Below are positions 35,088 through 43,897 of a stretch of 64,000 nucleotides of DNA, one piece after another. The notes under the pieces were generated by a model. It was not told the DNA's origin. It was given only the letters and a program-made list of their open reading frames with translations, and searched no databases. The position numbers and the translations under genes are program-made. How positions within the stretch are numbered: the stretch's first letter is position 1; each line of letters begins with the position of its first letter. Source of the DNA: Rhodococcus oryzae (GTDB lineage Bacteria; Actinomycetota; Actinomycetes; Mycobacteriales; Mycobacteriaceae); assembly GCF_005049235.1 (NCBI RefSeq), contig NZ_SUMD01000004.1, positions 186,001-250,000 of the forward strand, in the 5' to 3' direction.

Positions 35088-36968
35088 ATGTCGAACGAAA
35101 CCAGCTGCACCTTGGGTGCGTATGTTCCGTTGCCGGATGGCAGGCACGCGTGGGAGGTTCAGGCGTCGTCGGCCACTGACTTCGGCGCGCTCGTCACGGC
35201 GGCGGGCGCGCAGGTGCTAGCGGACTCCGTCCTGGGCGCCACCGTCACGCACGGCGAGCTGCCGTCGGACGGGAGCCTCACGCTGACCCTGGTGCCGCAT
35301 CTCGGCGGGGCTTCGGTGCAGGTCTTCCGTCAAGCGGGTGCGGCCGGTTTCATCCTCTTGTTCGAGGCGGTCGTCTCGACCGGTGCGGCCCTGCCGGAGC
35401 CGGTTGTCGCCGCCCCGGTGGAGCGGTCCACGTCGCCGATGGAGGAGATGCCCGAGGTGGTCGAATCCTTCGGTGGCAGGTGGGATTCCAGCAGCGGCGA
35501 GAGTCTGGAGGAGCGGCTGGGGCAGATCGTCGCGGAGTCCATGGGCTACGCGCCCGAGGATCTGCCCGCCGAGATCCCGCTCATCGAGCTGGGATTGGAC
35601 TCGCTGATGGCGGTGCGGATCAAGAACCGGGTCGAGTACGAGTTCGACATCCCGCAGTTGCAGCTGCAGGCGGTCCGCGACGCGAGCCTGCGCGAGGTGG
35701 AGAAGTACCTGCGCTACGCGATCGAGAACCGCGAAGAGGTGGAGGCGCTCGCCGAGCAGCAGAGGCAGGAGAAGGAGTCTGAGCAGGCGCCCGCGGCACT
35801 CCCCGCCGAGTCCGAGATTGCCGCGCAGGCGCCGCAGGCCGCGCCCGCCGCGCCGTCCGACGTCGATGTGCCCCCGCGTGATGCCGCCGAGCGGCTGACG
35901 TTCGCGAGCTGGGCCGTCGTCACCGGGAAGTCGGCGAAGGGCATCTTCACCACCCTGCCCGTGCTCGATGACGACACCGCGGAGCGGCTGGCCGCGCGCC
36001 TGACCGAACGCGCGGGCGGCGAGGTGAGTTTCGACGACATCCTCGACTCGGAGACCATCGAGCAGCTCGCCGAGAAGGTGCGCGAGCACCTGGAGGACGG
36101 CATCAAGATCGACGGGCTGGTGCGCACCCTGCGTGCCAGGCCCGAAGGGTCCTCCGCGGTGCCGGTGTTCGTGTTCCACCCGGCAGGCGGCTCGACGGTT
36201 GCGTACGAGCCGCTGCTCAAGCGGCTACCGGCGGGCACCCCGATGTACGGTCTCGAGCGCGCCGCAGGCTCGCTCGACGAGCGGGCCGCCGCGTATCTCC
36301 CATTGGTCCGCGAGATCCAGGGCGACGGGCCGTACGTGCTCTACGGCTGGTCGTTCGGTGGCGCACTGGCCTACGCCGTCGCCCAGCGGCTCCGCGCGGA
36401 GGGCGCGGACGTTCGCATCGTCGGTCTCATCGACACGGTCATGCCCGGCGAGAAGGTCGAGGACACGCCGGAGGAGACCCGCAGGCGATGGCAGCGGTAC
36501 GCGGCGTTCGCGAAGAAGACGTACAACCTCGACTACCCGCTGCCCTACGACAAGCTGGCGGCGGCCGAGAGCGACGAGGCGCAGATCCAGATCCTGATGG
36601 ATCTGCTCAGGATGAGCGGCACCAGGATCCCCGGCGGCATCATCGAACATCAGCGCAACTCCTGGCTCGAGTACCGCGCCATCCAGACCGCGGATCTCGG
36701 GACCTATGACGGGGACGTCGTGCTGTACCTGACCGACAGCTACCAGGACGACCTGATGGACCTCGAACCGTCGTTCCGGACCCGTCAGCCAGACGGAGGC
36801 TGGGGCGAGGCGGTGCAGAACCTCGAGATCCTGCACGTCGGTGGCGATCACATCCAGATCATCGACGAGCCGCGGGTCAGGGCGGTGAGCGCGGACCTGA
36901 TCAAGAAGCTCGCCCTCATCGAGGTGGACCTGGAGAGCCACGGCCGGGAACGGGGTTCACGCGCCTAG
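35088..36968 (+). CDS. Stand-alone ACP-thioesterase protein resembling the Pks13 C-terminus
   Basis: 626 residues. An N-terminal region (1-105) of unknown fold, a linker, an ACP with the phosphopantetheine Ser172 in LGLDSLMAVRIKNR, a coiled linker (about 205-255), a second ACP-like domain lacking the Ser (about 265-345), and a thioesterase with HPAGGST, Ser422 (YGWSFGG), Asp449 (LIDTVM) and His588 (GGDHIQ). The ACP and TE match the C-terminal part of Pks13, the mycolate condensase whose TE transfers mycolate to trehalose, but KS and AT are absent. ATG 35088 follows GAGGAGGGGAG. Divergent from a DprE1-like gene. Confidence 0.85.
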   Translation: MSNETSCTLGAYVPLPDGRHAWEVQASSATDFGALVTAAGAQVLADSVLGATVTHGELPSDGSLTLTLVPHLGGASVQVFRQAGAAGFILLFEAVVSTGAALPEPVVAAPVERSTSPMEEMPEVVESFGGRWDSSSGESLEERLGQIVAESMGYAPEDLPAEIPLIELGLDSLMAVRIKNRVEYEFDIPQLQLQAVRDASLREVEKYLRYAIENREEVEALAEQQRQEKESEQAPAALPAESEIAAQAPQAAPAAPSDVDVPPRDAAERLTFASWAVVTGKSAKGIFTTLPVLDDDTAERLAARLTERAGGEVSFDDILDSETIEQLAEKVREHLEDGIKIDGLVRTLRARPEGSSAVPVFVFHPAGGSTVAYEPLLKRLPAGTPMYGLERAAGSLDERAAAYLPLVREIQGDGPYVLYGWSFGGALAYAVAQRLRAEGADVRIVGLIDTVMPGEKVEDTPEETRRRWQRYAAFAKKTYNLDYPLPYDKLAAAESDEAQIQILMDLLRMSGTRIPGGIIEHQRNSWLEYRAIQTADLGTYDGDVVLYLTDSYQDDLMDLEPSFRTRQPDGGWGEAVQNLEILHVGGDHIQIIDEPRVRAVSADLIKKLALIEVDLESHGRERGSRA

Positions 36969-36977
36969 AATCCGTAC

Positions 36978-37202
36978 ATGAGCCACTACGTCAGGCAGGA
37001 ACCGGTCGAGCCGGAACCCCGTCCTGCGCAGTCCCAGGGCCGTCCTCGGTTCCGGTGGGTCAGGGCAGGTCTGGATTCGCTTCGCCCTGGGAACCTGCTC
37101 CGCGACCGGGCGGCCAGCAGGTACTCGTCGGTGGCGCCACGGCATCCCGATGGGTCCCGGACCAAGATCATCCCGTTCAACGGCAATGGCTGGGGTCGAT
37201 AG
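36978..37202 (+). CDS. Small Arg/Pro-rich hypothetical protein
   Basis: 74-residue frame starting ATG 36978, 9 bases after the ACP-thioesterase stop, so possibly co-transcribed. Basic, rich in Arg, Pro and Ser, no membrane segment. No Shine-Dalgarno beyond weak purines, and an opposing frame at 36957-37145 overlaps it. No family recognised; it may not be expressed. Confidence 0.4.
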   Translation: MSHYVRQEPVEPEPRPAQSQGRPRFRWVRAGLDSLRPGNLLRDRAASRYSSVAPRHPDGSRTKIIPFNGNGWGR

Positions 37203-37208
37203 GGCCGT

Positions 37209-37424
37209 TCAGTCTCGGCGCTGCCGACGGCGAGCGACGAGCACCGTCGTGACCGAACCGCCGATCGCCACCAGCAGCGCGGCGACCGCGACGCCGAGAT
37301 AGCGCCGCTCGGACGCCTCGCTGTACGGAAAGGTGTCAGCCCAGTCCAAACCGAGGCGCACGACGACCGCACCGAGCAACCAGCTCAACAGCAAACCGGC
37401 GATGACGGGCGCGTGACGCATCAC
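37209..37424 (-). CDS. Small two-helix membrane protein
   Basis: 71 residues with two membrane helices (about 6-23 and 43-64) and a basic C-terminal tail (ARRRQRRD), which predicts both ends on the cytoplasmic side. Start GTG 37424 or the next ATG 37421. It follows pyrD on the minus strand by 16 bases and is likely its operon partner. Function unknown. Confidence 0.65.
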   Translation of the reverse strand: MMRHAPVIAGLLLSWLLGAVVVRLGLDWADTFPYSEASERRYLGVAVAALLVAIGGSVTTVLVARRRQRRD

Positions 37425-37440
37425 GCCATAGTACGAGCGC

Positions 37441-38511
37441 TCAGGCGCGGTGCTCGGCGCCGACCGCCTCGGACAGCGAGGAGTAGCCGGCCGCCCGGAC
37501 CCGCTGTGCCAGGCCCTTGTGGATTCGGCGCATCCAGAACGGGCCCCCGTAGATGAACCCCGTGTAGCCCTGAACCAGGCTGGCGCCGGCCAGGATCCGC
37601 TCCCAAGCCTGGTCGGCGGTCTCGATGCCGCCGACGGAGATCAGCGCCAGCCGGTCCCCGACCCGCAGGTACAGGCGGCGCAGGACCTCCAGCGATCGGT
37701 CCGCGACGGGAGGGCCGGACAGGCCGCCTGCGCCGATCGCGGTGACGTCGGATTCCGGTGTGCGCAGGCCGCTCCGGCTGATCGTCGTGTTGGTGGCCAC
37801 GATGCCCGCCAGGCCGAGCTCGACCGCGAGGTCCGCGACCGCGTCGACGTCCTCGTCGGACAGGTCCGGCGCGATCTTCACCAGAACCGGTACGTCCACG
37901 GCGGCCTGCACCGCGCTCAGCAGCGGACGCAGCGACGCGACGGCCTGCAGGTCGCGCAGGCCCGGCGTGTTGGGGGAGCTGACGTTGACGACGATGAAAT
38001 CGGCGAGCGGGCCGAGCAGCCGGGCGCTGGCCGTGTAGTCGGCGTCGGCCTCGGTCGCGGGCACGACCTTGGTCTTGCCGATGTTCGCGCCGATGGGCAC
38101 GCCGTTACGCCGCTGACGCAGCTGGTTCGCCGCGTGGCCCGCCCCGTGGTTGTTGAAGCCCATCCGGTTGATCAGCGCGCGGTCGGCCGGCAGCCGGAAC
38201 AGGCGCGGCGCCGGGTTGCCCGGCTGTGCCTGCGCGGTGACGGTGCCGACCTCCGCGAAGCCGAACCCGAGTGGCCCCCAGGCGTTCACGCCGGTCGCAT
38301 CCTTGTCGAACCCGGCGGCCAGGCCGAGCGGAGCCGGGAAGTCCACCCCGAACACGCGGGTGCGCAGCACCGGATCGGAGACGGTGAGCACCTTGGCGAC
38401 CAGTGCGCGCACCAGCCCGACGGCGGTGACCAGCCGCATGGCGCGGAACGCGATGTGGTGAATTCGTTCCGGCTGGAGGCGGAACATCAGGCGAAGCAGC
38501 AGGCTGTACAA
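37441..38511 (-). CDS. pyrD: Dihydroorotate dehydrogenase, class 2 (quinone-linked)
   Basis: Membrane-associated FMN enzyme of pyrimidine synthesis. 356 residues against 357 for Rv2139. Class 2 features: N-terminal amphipathic extension [43 protein letters not shown], and [11 protein letters not shown] with catalytic Ser. TTG start at 38511 with GGAG upstream. Located between lppL and the Rv2140c homologue block as in M. tuberculosis. Confidence 0.95.
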   Translation of the reverse strand: MYSLLLRLMFRLQPERIHHIAFRAMRLVTAVGLVRALVAKVLTVSDPVLRTRVFGVDFPAPLGLAAGFDKDATGVNAWGPLGFGFAEVGTVTAQAQPGNPAPRLFRLPADRALINRMGFNNHGAGHAANQLRQRRNGVPIGANIGKTKVVPATEADADYTASARLLGPLADFIVVNVSSPNTPGLRDLQAVASLRPLLSAVQAAVDVPVLVKIAPDLSDEDVDAVADLAVELGLAGIVATNTTISRSGLRTPESDVTAIGAGGLSGPPVADRSLEVLRRLYLRVGDRLALISVGGIETADQAWERILAGASLVQGYTGFIYGGPFWMRRIHKGLAQRVRAAGYSSLSEAVGAEHRA

Positions 38512-38558
38512 CGAATCTCCCTAGATTCCGGTCGTGCGAGCGTTGGCGGTGACCACCG

Positions 38559-39572
38559 TCATGACTGCGCCTTGGTGTCGATCGACTGCAGCCCGTCGCC
38601 GACAGCCGAGCCGACGAAGAGCGTGCCGGTGCCGGGGTCGACCGCCACCGCGTTGGGCTGGCGGACGGTGGGGAAGCGATGCTTCTCGACCGGGATGCCG
38701 CTCGAGAGGTCGTAGCCGATCACCTCGTTGCTGCCGGTCAGCGTGACCCAGACCAGGTTGGCGTTGTCGTCGTAGGCGATGCCGTACGGGGAGTTCGGGA
38801 CCGGGAAGCGCTGACGCATCATCAGCGGATCGGTGGTCAGGGCGATCAGTTCGCCGCCGCGGGTGTCGGTGACCAGGACCCGGCCGAAGTGGTCGGTGGT
38901 GAGGTTGGTGGCACCCTCGCCCGCCCGCAGGGCGCGGCCGAGATGCTTGTCCGGGATGTCGATCTCGGTGACGGAGGTCTGCCTGCGATCGAGGGCGGTC
39001 AGTTGCTCGCCGGTCACGCCGAGCGCGTCGACCGACGCGAGCCCCGAGATGCGCTCGGTTTCCTTTCCGGCCGAGTCGAGGACGAGGACCGAGCCGTCGG
39101 CGGTGCCGACCGCCGTCGCGCCGGACTCGAGGAGGGCGGCGGAGCTGACGTCGCCGTCGACCTCGACGGTGGTCGCCTGACCCGAGGCCAGGTCCACCCG
39201 GACCACGGCGCGGCCTGCGGGCACCAGCAACACGCCGTCGCGCGGCGCGCCGAGATTCGCCACGCCGCCGGGCAATTGGACCTCACGCGGGGCCGCCGCG
39301 GGATCGGCGGCGGGCAGCAGCAGGAGACGGTCCGCGTCGGCTGTGAGCAAGGCCACGGTCCCGGTCTTCGGGTCGAAGCCCGCCGTCTCGACGGCGCCGG
39401 GGAGCGGTCGCACGGTGCCCGCGGGCGGCGCGACCGTCGCGGGTGAGACCGCGGCGGTGGCCGGCTCGATGGTCTTGAGGTTCTCGCCCTCGTCCTTCGA
39501 GGAACAGCCGGTGACCAGCAATAACAGCGCACCCGCCAAGACCGTGGTTGTGCGTCCCGCCGGTACCCGCAT
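38559..39572 (-). CDS. lppL: LppL-like lipoprotein with beta-propeller repeats
   Basis: Secreted lipoprotein: signal peptide RVPAGRTTTVLAGALLLLVTGC with lipobox VTGC (Cys at about residue 24). The mature part is a YncE-like beta-propeller (repeated strands such as GVLLVPAGRAVVRVDLASG and YGIAYDDNANLVWVTLTGSNEVIGYDLSSG). ATG 39572 has GAGGAG 6-7 bases upstream and gives 337 residues, the length of Rv2138. Precedes pyrD on the same strand. Binding partner unknown. Confidence 0.9.
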   Translation of the reverse strand: MRVPAGRTTTVLAGALLLLVTGCSSKDEGENLKTIEPATAAVSPATVAPPAGTVRPLPGAVETAGFDPKTGTVALLTADADRLLLLPAADPAAAPREVQLPGGVANLGAPRDGVLLVPAGRAVVRVDLASGQATTVEVDGDVSSAALLESGATAVGTADGSVLVLDSAGKETERISGLASVDALGVTGEQLTALDRRQTSVTEIDIPDKHLGRALRAGEGATNLTTDHFGRVLVTDTRGGELIALTTDPLMMRQRFPVPNSPYGIAYDDNANLVWVTLTGSNEVIGYDLSSGIPVEKHRFPTVRQPNAVAVDPGTGTLFVGSAVGDGLQSIDTKAQS

Positions 39573-39792
39573 GTACGTCTCCTCAGTCGCGTTTCGGCGT
39601 CGCGGGCCGAGGCCGCGGCGTGCCCGCCGCCGACCCGTTTGCCCGGTGTTCACCGTGTCCGTCCCCTAGCATCCCTGATCGCGTCTCGTCCGAATAATCC
39701 GACTCGGGCCTGCGGGCCGGATCGGGACTACCGTGAACGCACCTGGACTGGCGTCCGGCAGTTTTCGTGGACCGCGGCAGGGAGGAGGCGGC

Positions 39793-40146
39793 GTGGACTC
39801 AGGCAAGACCACCGGGTTCGCGTTGGAGGACCTGAGTGTCGGTCCCTACGCACACGGATTCGGCACCAACGCGGACGGCCAGGCCTTCGCGTTCCGCGTC
39901 CGCCGCAGCACCCTCTTCGTCGAGGTGTATCGCGCGGACCTCGAGTCCACCGTCCCGGACAAGTCGGACGTGGTCGCGACCGCCGAGCGCTCGATGATCA
40001 CCGTCGACCTGACCGACGAGCGCAGCATCGCCGCCGCGGTGCGCGATGCCGTCGCCGCGGCGGAACCGGTCAACCCCGGAACCGCCACCGGCACCACCCT
40101 CCGGGCGCTGCTGGGTCGACTCAGCTCGATACTCGACCGCCGCTGA
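39793..40146 (+). CDS. Conserved hypothetical protein (Rv2137c-like)
   Basis: Small soluble protein of unknown function, 117 residues from GTG 39793. The start is chosen because GGAGGAGG lies at 39781-39788; an in-frame GTG at 39733 would give 137 residues but lacks a Shine-Dalgarno. Segments FALEDLSVGPYAHGFG and FRVRRSTLFVEVYRADL suggest a small beta-rich fold. Divergent from lppL across about 220 bases that hold no other gene. Ends at a compound hairpin. Confidence 0.72.
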   Translation: MDSGKTTGFALEDLSVGPYAHGFGTNADGQAFAFRVRRSTLFVEVYRADLESTVPDKSDVVATAERSMITVDLTDERSIAAAVRDAVAAAEPVNPGTATGTTLRALLGRLSSILDRR

Positions 40147-40149
40147 GCC

Positions 40150-40211
40150 CCGCCGAGTGTGCAGCTGCCGTGGCCCGCACTCGGCGGATGCGCCGGCAGG
40201 TGCACACTCGG
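40150..40211. terminator. Compound hairpin with mutually exclusive stems
   Basis: Three related arms: CCGCCGAGTG (40150-40159) pairs perfectly with CACTCGGCGG (40178-40187), while CCGAGTGTGCAGCTGCCG (40153-40170) pairs at 17 of 18 positions with 40194-40211. The two folds share the first arm and exclude each other. Lies between the convergent Rv2137c-like gene and hmuV, so it probably ends transcription from both. Confidence 0.6.
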
Positions 40212-40212
40212 C

Positions 40213-41058
40213 TCAGTCCCGCTGCGGCAGGACCAACTGGGCGCCCGAGCGCGGATGCGCGATCACCTCGACGGGGTGGCCGTACACCCGGCTCAGCAGG
40301 TCCTCGGTGAGCACCTCGCGCGGGCTGCCGTACGCGGCGAGCGCGCCGGCCTCCAGGACGGCGACGGTGTCCGCATAGGCCGCTGCCAGCGCGAGGTCGT
40401 GCAGCACCACCACCACCGCGGTGCCCGCCCGGGCGCGCTCACGCACCAGGGACATCACCGCCTCCTGGTGGCCGAGGTCGAGCGCCGCGGTGGGCTCGTC
40501 CAGCAGCAGCGTCTCGGTGCGCTGGGCGAACACCCGGGCCAGGGCCACGCGCGAGCGTTCACCGCCCGAGAGTGCGGCGAACGGCCGTTCCGCGAACCTG
40601 GCGACGTCGCATGCCTCCATGGCCTCGCGCACCGCGTCCGCATCCTCGTCCCGGCAGGCGGTGCGTACCCACGGCGCCCGGCCCATCCGGACCACCTCGA
40701 GGGAGGTGAACGAGAACCCGACGGTGTGCTGCTGGGGGAGTACCGCGCGCCGCTGGGCCATGTCGGTGCCGGTCCAGCGGTCCAGCGGCCTGCCGTCGAG
40801 CTCGACGTGGCCCGCGGCGATGTCCTGATCGCCCGCCATCGCCGCCAGCAGCGTCGACTTGCCGGCGCCGTTCGGTCCGACGAGGGCGAGCACCTCGCCG
40901 ACGCGCACGTCGAGCGAGACGGATTCCAGTACCCGGCGCTGCCCGCGGTCCACGCTCACGTCCACCGCGCGCATGCTCACCGCGCCCGGCTCCCGTCGCT
41001 CGGGGACCTCGAGCTCGCGCGCGAACAGGTTGCGCAGCTGCGCTGCCAGTGTCGCCAT
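40213..41058 (-). CDS. hmuV: Heme ABC transporter ATP-binding protein
   Basis: ATPase of the heme import system. Walker A GPNGAGKST, signature LSGGERSRV, Walker B LLLDEPTAALD, and the D/H-loop VLHDLALA are complete. 281 residues from ATG 41058, which overlaps the hmuU stop as TGATG; GTG 41067 is an alternative. Last gene of the hmuO-hmuT-hmuU-hmuV operon, all with overlapping ends. A compound hairpin follows. Confidence 0.93.
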   Translation of the reverse strand: MATLAAQLRNLFARELEVPERREPGAVSMRAVDVSVDRGQRRVLESVSLDVRVGEVLALVGPNGAGKSTLLAAMAGDQDIAAGHVELDGRPLDRWTGTDMAQRRAVLPQQHTVGFSFTSLEVVRMGRAPWVRTACRDEDADAVREAMEACDVARFAERPFAALSGGERSRVALARVFAQRTETLLLDEPTAALDLGHQEAVMSLVRERARAGTAVVVVLHDLALAAAYADTVAVLEAGALAAYGSPREVLTEDLLSRVYGHPVEVIAHPRSGAQLVLPQRD

Positions 41059-42134
41059 CAGGCCCACCCGCCCTGCTGGCGACGGGTCCGGCGCAGCAGC
41101 CAGAAGAAGAACGGGCCGCCGACCAGCGAGGTGAGCATGCCGAGCGGCAGGTCGGCGTTGGGCACCAGGGTGCGGGCGCCGAGGTCCGCGGCGAGCAGCA
41201 GGATCGCGCCGCCGAGCGCGCTGGCCGGGATCAGCAGGCGGTGGCCCGGCCCGACGATCATCCGCATCAGGTGCGGCACCACGAGGCCGACGAACAGGAT
41301 GATTCCGGTGAACGCCACCGACGAGGCGACGAGCAGCGCGACGACAACGACCGCGAGCTGGCGTACCCGTTCGACGTTCACGCCGAGATGCGCGGCCGCG
41401 CTCTCGCCGAGGGCCAGCAGATCCAGCTTGGTCGCCATCGTCATGGTCACCGCGATGCCGACGGCCGCCATCGGCGCGACGATGGCCACCGAGTTCCAGG
41501 TGGCGCCATTGAGGCTGCCGAGCTGCCAGAACACGATCTGATCGCGGGCCGCGGGGGAGGCGGCGAACGTGAAGTATGCGATCAGGCCGCCCGCGAATGC
41601 GTTGATCGCGATACCGGTCAGGACCAGGGTGACCACCTCGGTGCGACCCTCGGACCGCGCCAACAGGTAGACCAGGGCCGTGGTGATGAGCCCCGCGAGG
41701 AAGGCGGCCGCCGCAACGGGCGGACCGGCGACGAACGCGCCGCCGGTGACGATCACGGCGCTCGCCCCCACCGCGGCGCCTGCGGAGACGCCGATGACCC
41801 CGGGCTCGGCGAGCGGGTTCGCGAACACGCCCTGGAGGAGCGCGCCCGCACAGGCGAGCCCGGCGCCGACCACGATCGCCAGCGCGACCCGCGGGAACCG
41901 GACCTGCCAGAGGGTGACCTCGCCGCTCGGGTGCGCGGGCATCGGGCCGAGGTCGAGACCGATGCGGTGCAAGACGCTGCCGATCACCTCCATCGGCGCC
42001 GTCGGCACCTGCCCCACGCAGGCGGAGACCAGCGCGAGCACGATGAGCGCGATGCTCAGGGCGGCCAGGACCGCCCCGCCGCGGAGCCGCCTGCGCGGCG
42101 GCGCGGCGGCGGGAGCGGCCGTCGTCGCGGTCAC
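41058..42134 (-). CDS. hmuU: Heme ABC transporter permease (FecCD family)
   Basis: Inner-membrane permease, 358 residues with about ten helices. FecCD hallmarks: LADPGVIGVSAGAAVGA-type segment (LAEPGVIGVSAGA here), WQLGSLNGATW, and GLVVPHLMRMIVGPGHR near the end. GTG 42134 overlaps the hmuT stop by 4 bases (GTGA) and its own stop overlaps hmuV. Arg/Pro-rich cytoplasmic N-terminus. Confidence 0.93.
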   Translation of the reverse strand: MTATTAAPAAAPPRRRLRGGAVLAALSIALIVLALVSACVGQVPTAPMEVIGSVLHRIGLDLGPMPAHPSGEVTLWQVRFPRVALAIVVGAGLACAGALLQGVFANPLAEPGVIGVSAGAAVGASAVIVTGGAFVAGPPVAAAAFLAGLITTALVYLLARSEGRTEVVTLVLTGIAINAFAGGLIAYFTFAASPAARDQIVFWQLGSLNGATWNSVAIVAPMAAVGIAVTMTMATKLDLLALGESAAAHLGVNVERVRQLAVVVVALLVASSVAFTGIILFVGLVVPHLMRMIVGPGHRLLIPASALGGAILLLAADLGARTLVPNADLPLGMLTSLVGGPFFFWLLRRTRRQQGGWA

Positions 42135-43159
42135 TGGGCGGGCGGGCCGTACACGGCCGTCGCCAGTGCCTTCAGGACGGCGCCGGTGCGCGGCCCGAAG
42201 CTGAGCAGGGCGCCGTCCTGCATGTCCACGATCCGCTGGTTACTGCCGGCGGGGGTCTGTGCGATGCCCGGGATCGCGGTCAGGCCCTCGACGCCGCCGA
42301 TGGATTCGAGGCCGCCCGTCATCATCAGGAACACGTCCGGCGCCGCCGCGATCATCGCCTCGCTGGTGATCGGCGTGAAGTCCTTGGTGAGCCCGGCCGC
42401 GGTCCCCGCGTCGGTGGCTCCGAGTCCCTCGATCAGCGAGTCCGCACCCGACCCGGGGCCGGCGAGCATCGTGATCGCGGGGCCGCGCATGTAGAGGAAT
42501 GCGATGGTCAGCGGGTCGGCGTTCGAGGGCACGAGGGCGGAGGCCTCGGCGATCTCGGCGGCGGTCCGCTCGCGCAACGCGGTGCCCTCGGCGGGAACGC
42601 CGAGCGCGTCGGCGACAGCCTGGATCTGGTCCGGCACGCTCGCCAGCGAGCGGCTGGGGTCGAAGTACACGACGGGGATGCCCGCCGCGCGCAACTGGTC
42701 CTGGACGGCCCGTGGCCCGATGCTGGAATCGGTGAGCACCACGGTGGGGTGCAGGTTCAGGATGGCCTCGGCGGACAGCTGGCGGCCGCTCGGGGTGACG
42801 TTCGGAACCGACTCCACGGCGGGGAACTTCGCCGCGATGTCCCGGCCGACGAGACGGTCACCGAAGCCGAGCGCGTAGACCGTCTCGGTGAGGGTGCCGT
42901 ACTGATCCGCCGCGACGATCCGGCTGGTGTCGGTGATCGTCACGTCGACGCCGTCGGCGCTGCGGACGGTCACCGGCAGGTTCGAGACCGGGTGCTCCGC
43001 GATCTGCTCGGGGTCGAGGCTCTCGAGGGTGGCCGTGGTCCGGCCGGTCTGCGCGCCGGTCGGCGCGTCGCCGCCTGTCGCGCAGGCGGTGGTCATCGCC
43101 GCGGCGGCCAGCGCGATGGCCAGCAATCGCACGCCCCGAGCGCCGAGCAGTCGGCTCAT
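42131..43159 (-). CDS. hmuT: Heme ABC transporter substrate-binding lipoprotein
   Basis: Cell-surface heme-binding lipoprotein. Signal peptide with lipobox TTAC (Cys about residue 26), then a periplasmic-binding-protein class III fold: RIVAADQYGTLTETVYALGFGDRLVGRD and HPTVVLTDSSIGP. The Tyr and His positions used for heme in HmuT proteins cannot be confirmed without alignment. ATG 43159 overlaps the hmuO stop (ATGA). 342 residues. Confidence 0.9.
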   Translation of the reverse strand: MSRLLGARGVRLLAIALAAAAMTTACATGGDAPTGAQTGRTTATLESLDPEQIAEHPVSNLPVTVRSADGVDVTITDTSRIVAADQYGTLTETVYALGFGDRLVGRDIAAKFPAVESVPNVTPSGRQLSAEAILNLHPTVVLTDSSIGPRAVQDQLRAAGIPVVYFDPSRSLASVPDQIQAVADALGVPAEGTALRERTAAEIAEASALVPSNADPLTIAFLYMRGPAITMLAGPGSGADSLIEGLGATDAGTAAGLTKDFTPITSEAMIAAAPDVFLMMTGGLESIGGVEGLTAIPGIAQTPAGSNQRIVDMQDGALLSFGPRTGAVLKALATAVYGPPAQ

Positions 43160-43842
43160 TTGACGAGGTAGCTCTCGATCTCGGCCTCGAGGTCCGCGAA
43201 CAGATCTCCGTTGAGACGGTAGGCCAGGATCACCTCGTCGATCAGGCGCTGCTGCTCGTCCGCGGACAGCGGTGCGGCGTCGAGCTTGCCCCGGTAGGCG
43301 TCCTTGTAGAGCTTGGGCTTCTCGATCTGGTCGAAGATGTAGAACCGCAGGCCGTCGGTGGTGTAGCCGTAGGCGCGCTCGAGCATCCGGCGGATGATCT
43401 GTCCGCCGGAGAGGTCGCCCATGTAGCGGATGTAGTGGTGCGCGACGAAGCCGGCGGGCCAGTCGAACGCGATCTCGTGGAGCCGGTCGACGTACCGGGT
43501 GGTGGCGGGCAACGGGGTGATCTCGTCGCGCCAGTTCGCGCCGAGCAGGAACTCCAGGTCGGCCTCGAGCGCCTCGGTGCGCAGGAGCTCGTCGCCGAGG
43601 AACTCCGCCACGATCGGGTTCGATGCCTGGGCGCGGCCCGCCTCCTCGAGCGCGAGGTAGACCAGGTAGGTCTGGCCGAGCAGGGCCGCATATCCGGCGC
43701 TGGTCAGCTTGCCCGCGAGGAGTTCTCCGACGAAGCGCGACTGCTCGGTCTGGCGGTGCGCAGCGTCGGTCTGCGTCCTGATCCGCTCGGCCAATCCGGT
43801 CGCATCATCCGCGGCGTCGACACCGGAATCGAGCATTGTCAT
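43156..43842 (-). CDS. hmuO: Heme oxygenase (biliverdin-producing)
   Basis: HmuO-type heme oxygenase that opens imported heme to release iron. Proximal His in DAAHRQTEQSRFV; the distal helix carries GDLSGGQII, diagnostic of the family. 228 residues. ATG 43842 follows AGGAG; an upstream in-frame start to 43872 has none. First gene of the operon hmuO-T-U-V, directly behind an IdeR/DtxR-type box, so it is expected to be switched on by iron limitation. Confidence 0.94.
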   Translation of the reverse strand: MTMLDSGVDAADDATGLAERIRTQTDAAHRQTEQSRFVGELLAGKLTSAGYAALLGQTYLVYLALEEAGRAQASNPIVAEFLGDELLRTEALEADLEFLLGANWRDEITPLPATTRYVDRLHEIAFDWPAGFVAHHYIRYMGDLSGGQIIRRMLERAYGYTTDGLRFYIFDQIEKPKLYKDAYRGKLDAAPLSADEQQRLIDEVILAYRLNGDLFADLEAEIESYLVK

Positions 43843-43878
43843 CGTTACTCCTGTAACTCTTCGGAAGCGCAATTCATC

Positions 43879-43897
43879 CTAGGTTAGCCTGCCCTAG
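43879..43897 (-). promoter_or_regulatory. IdeR/DtxR iron box of the hmuOTUV operon
   Basis: Minus strand reads CTAGGGCAGGCTAACCTAG, matching 15 of 19 positions of the IdeR consensus TTAGGTTAGGCTAACCTAA. A TAGGAT -10 box begins inside its end (complement of 43876-43881), so bound IdeR-Fe would block RNA polymerase. It lies 36 bases before hmuO and contains the TAA stop of the upstream PPOX gene. Confidence 0.85.

Noticed and set aside
36957-37145. Minus-strand 62-codon frame opposite the small Arg/Pro-rich protein
   Set aside because: Begins inside the pyrD-side gap and ends in the ACP-thioesterase gene; composition is Arg/Pro shadow and no ribosome site is visible.
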